A stretch of 64,000 nucleotides of DNA from Pseudaquidulcibacter sp041917055. Its GTDB lineage: Bacteria > Pseudomonadota > Alphaproteobacteria > Caulobacterales > Aquidulcibacteraceae. Where the stretch lies: contig JAYRYJ010000002.1 of NCBI GenBank assembly GCA_041917055.1, forward strand, positions 172,678 to 236,677. The letters run 5' to 3'. Below are positions 61,768 to 64,000 of this stretch, in pieces. Positions within the stretch are counted from its first letter, which is position 1; every line of letters starts with the position of its first letter. The notes beneath the pieces are model-generated. The model was given only the letters and a program-made list of their open reading frames with translations, was not told the origin of the DNA and did no database searches. A program made the position numbers and the translations under genes.

Positions 61768-64000
61768 ATGAAGTCCTATATTAAATCATTCGACAAATAT
61801 GATTGTGACAAATACCAAAATGAAGAAGAAATTGCCGCCGCAATGTTATCCCAGCAAGATGCGCTTTCGCCTTTAAGAAAAAAGGCGTTTGTAGCAGCTT
61901 GCGATATTGTGAAAACCGCGCGGCTTTTTCCACGCCCTGCCGGAATGCTTGAAAGTTTCTTAGATGAATTTGGGCTTTCAACGCCCGAAGGCTTGGCGCT
62001 TATGTGCCTTGCTGAAGGGCTTTTGCGCATTCCTGATGAAGATACAAAAGACGAATTAATCGCCGAAAAAATTGCCAGTGGGAATTGGACACAAAAACTT
62101 GGCGATTCGGAATCGCTTTTGATAAATGCCTCAATTTTTGGCCTTATGCTTACCGGGAAAATCGTCGATATTTCAGCAGAAGCACGCAATGACTTTACAG
62201 GCTTTATGCATAAAATGACGCGTAAAGCCGGTGAACCCGTCATTCGCGCCGCAACCAATGCTGCGATGCGTATTATGGGCGAACAATTCGTTTTGGGTCG
62301 TAATATTAAAGAAGCGCAAAAACGCGGCGCCGCACTAAAAAAGAAAGGCGAAACCGATGCTTTTTCTTTTGATATGCTTGGCGAAGGCGCACGCACCGAT
62401 AAAGACGCAAAACGCTATTTTGATTCCTATGCCAATGCCATAAAGGCGGTGGGCGAAAATAATAAGGGGCTTGGGCCAATTGCCGCAAGCGGGATTTCGG
62501 TTAAATTATCGGCGCTTCATGCGCGTTATGATGTCAAACAATTTGATAAGGTTTTTGACATTCTTTTCCCACGCATTTTGGAATTGGCTGAATTGGCAAA
62601 ATCCTATGACATTGGCTTTTGCATTGATGCTGAAGAGGCCGACAGGCTGGGCATAAGTATGGAAATTATGAAACGCCTTATTGAGGCACCAAGCCTTAAG
62701 AATTGGCACGGCATCGGCCTTGCGGTTCAGGCCTATCAAAAACGGGTTCGCCACGTCATTTCGTATCTTACTGATTTGGCAAAAGCGAATGACACAAAAA
62801 TTATGATGCGCCTTGTAAAGGGTGCTTATTGGGACGCAGAAATTAAGCGTGCGCAAATTATGGGGCGACCTGATTTTCCTGTCTTTACACAAAAACATAC
62901 TACTGATGTCTCTTACCTTTTGGCGGCACAGCAAATGCTTGAAAATTCCGCTCATATTTATTCGCAATTTGCGACACATAATGCGCATTCTCTGGCCTTT
63001 ATCCACACTTTTGCCAATGAAAAATCAGTGCAGGAATATGAATTTCAAAGACTGCATGGCATGGGCGACACTTTGTATAAGGTCGCGCGCGAAAAATATG
63101 ATAATTTGCGCCTAAGGACTTATGCGCCGGTTGGCGCGCATGAAGACCTATTGCCATATTTGGTGCGCCGCCTTTTGGAAAATGGCGCCAATTCCAGTTT
63201 TGTCCATGCTTTCCTAGATGAAAACACGCCAATTTCCGAAGTGGTCAAAGACCCGTTTGAAAAACTTGCAAGTGGTGAATTGCGCAATGAAAAATTGGCA
63301 TTGCCAATCAATATGTATAATGACGGGCGCACAAATTCCAAAGGTTTTGACCTTTCCATTATTGAAACCCAAAATCAGTTTTTTGCAGCAATAAATTCCG
63401 CAAAAGCCCGAAAACATAGCGCGCATTCGATTATCGACGGGATTGAAACCAAGGGCACAGAAATCCTTCCGATAATTTCCCCTGCCGACAATGAATTTAA
63501 AATCGGGGAAACATCTTATGCCAATGTCGAAAATCTGAACGCGGTATTTGAAAGCGCAAAATCAGCGCAAAAGAATTGGAATGATTTAGGTGGCAATAGG
63601 CGTGCCGCGATTTTGGACAATATGGGCGCGGCCCTTGAAAACAATGCCCAAGAATTGATTGCGATTTTAAATCTCGAGGCCGGAAAAACCTATGATGATG
63701 CAATCGCCGAAGTTCGCGAGGCCGCTGATTTTTGTTATTATTACGCGGCGCGGGCACGCGACGATTTTGAAGGCACAAAACGCCTGCCATCACCTGCCGG
63801 TGAGACTAATGATTTCAAATTAATGGGGCGCGGGGTTTTTGTCTGTATAAGTCCATGGAACTTCCCATTGGCGATTTTTACGGGCCAATTGGCGGCGGCC
63901 TTGGCGGCCGGCAATACAGTTTTGGCAAAGCCCGCCGAACAAACGCCTTTGATTGCCAATGCGGCAATAAAACTTTTCCATGCCGCAGGTGTGCCAACCC
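61768..64000 (+). CDS. putA: Bifunctional proline dehydrogenase / P5C dehydrogenase (C-terminus cut by window edge)
   Basis: First 744 codons of PutA, which oxidises proline to glutamate. The protein begins MKSYIKSFDKYDCDKY with no ribbon-helix-helix domain, so it is not a self-regulating trifunctional PutA. The N-terminal arm (LFPRPAGMLESFLDEFGLST) leads to the proline dehydrogenase barrel: KGAYWDAEIKRAQIMG, ATHNAHS, YAPVGAHEDLLPYLVRRLLENG. The aldehyde dehydrogenase domain starts near residue 590 and reads ISPWNFPLAIFTGQ, GNTVLAKPAEQTP before the window ends. Catalytic cysteine and C-terminus are outside the window. Confidence 0.95.
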   Translation, partial: MKSYIKSFDKYDCDKYQNEEEIAAAMLSQQDALSPLRKKAFVAACDIVKTARLFPRPAGMLESFLDEFGLSTPEGLALMCLAEGLLRIPDEDTKDELIAEKIASGNWTQKLGDSESLLINASIFGLMLTGKIVDISAEARNDFTGFMHKMTRKAGEPVIRAATNAAMRIMGEQFVLGRNIKEAQKRGAALKKKGETDAFSFDMLGEGARTDKDAKRYFDSYANAIKAVGENNKGLGPIAASGISVKLSALHARYDVKQFDKVFDILFPRILELAELAKSYDIGFCIDAEEADRLGISMEIMKRLIEAPSLKNWHGIGLAVQAYQKRVRHVISYLTDLAKANDTKIMMRLVKGAYWDAEIKRAQIMGRPDFPVFTQKHTTDVSYLLAAQQMLENSAHIYSQFATHNAHSLAFIHTFANEKSVQEYEFQRLHGMGDTLYKVAREKYDNLRLRTYAPVGAHEDLLPYLVRRLLENGANSSFVHAFLDENTPISEVVKDPFEKLASGELRNEKLALPINMYNDGRTNSKGFDLSIIETQNQFFAAINSAKARKHSAHSIIDGIETKGTEILPIISPADNEFKIGETSYANVENLNAVFESAKSAQKNWNDLGGNRRAAILDNMGAALENNAQELIAILNLEAGKTYDDAIAEVREAADFCYYYAARARDDFEGTKRLPSPAGETNDFKLMGRGVFVCISPWNFPLAIFTGQLAAALAAGNTVLAKPAEQTPLIANAAIKLFHAAGVPT

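Noticed and set aside
61776..62396. 206-codon open frame on the minus strand
   Set aside because: It lies wholly antisense to putA, whose plus-strand frame encodes clear PutA motifs; the antisense product is serine-rich with no family features.

Overview
The window comes from the chromosome of a low-GC (roughly 43% by eye) Gram-negative bacterium, most likely an alphaproteobacterium. The basis is the gene content and order: oxyR/ahpCF, a FecA-like TonB receptor, lspA next to a DUF3035 lipoprotein, ubiH-ftsK-lolA, rplU-rpmA-obgE-proB, TadG-type pilus proteins, and a proline utilisation protein (PutA) that starts without a DNA-binding domain. I cannot fix the order or genus from the sequence. 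No rRNA, tRNA, CRISPR array, prophage or IS transposase was seen.

Layout. (1) 1-5.6 kb: peroxide defence (oxyR, ahpC, ahpF) with a perfect OxyR half-operator, then a small accessory cluster of a VapBC pair, a ParDE-like pair and a SIR2-domain gene. (2) 5.7-20 kb: acnB, a YqhA-like membrane protein, a zinc-protease-like lipoprotein, a Nudix hydrolase, a duplicated YcxB-like membrane protein, a FecA-type receptor with two Fur-like boxes, a 37-residue membrane peptide, AMP nucleosidase, a tyrosine phosphatase, a GST/HxlR divergent pair and an MHS-type transporter. (3) 20-33 kb: envelope and housekeeping genes (lspA, DUF3035 lipoprotein, mutL, a MoeB/ThiF enzyme, hotdog thioesterases, ubiH, ftsK, lolA, a DMT transporter, a quinone oxidoreductase). 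(4) 33-40 kb: tesB, a secreted alpha-amylase and a cytoplasmic alpha-glucosidase, then proB, obgE, rpmA and rplU. (5) 40-53 kb: a TonB-C-domain secreted protein, another ParDE-like pair, a Pho-box-controlled phosphonate/phosphate importer in which ATPase and binding protein are one polypeptide, and three tandem TadG/VWA paralogues with poly-Gly or poly-Pro linkers. (6) 53-64 kb: nagA, a SqrR/BigR-like thiol regulator, a GCS2-like ligase overlapping an AstE-like deacylase, an AI-2E exporter with a degenerate response regulator, an L,D-transpeptidase, nfu, a GT4 glycosyltransferase and the first 744 codons of putA.

Some genes work together visibly: OxyR and AhpCF in peroxide detoxification; LspA with the lipoprotein genes and LolA in outer-membrane lipoprotein maturation and transport; the two GH13 enzymes in stepwise breakdown of alpha-glucans; PhnC-PhnD and PhnE as one importer.

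The most unusual items are the PhnC-TM-PhnD fusion under a PHO box, the triplicated Tad/VWA genes with interchangeable Gly/Pro linkers, and a family of about 150-bp near-palindromic elements (three copies) whose arms co-vary and whose edges touch stop or start codons. Two smaller hairpin families and the GCS2-AstE two-gene operon are also worth checking.
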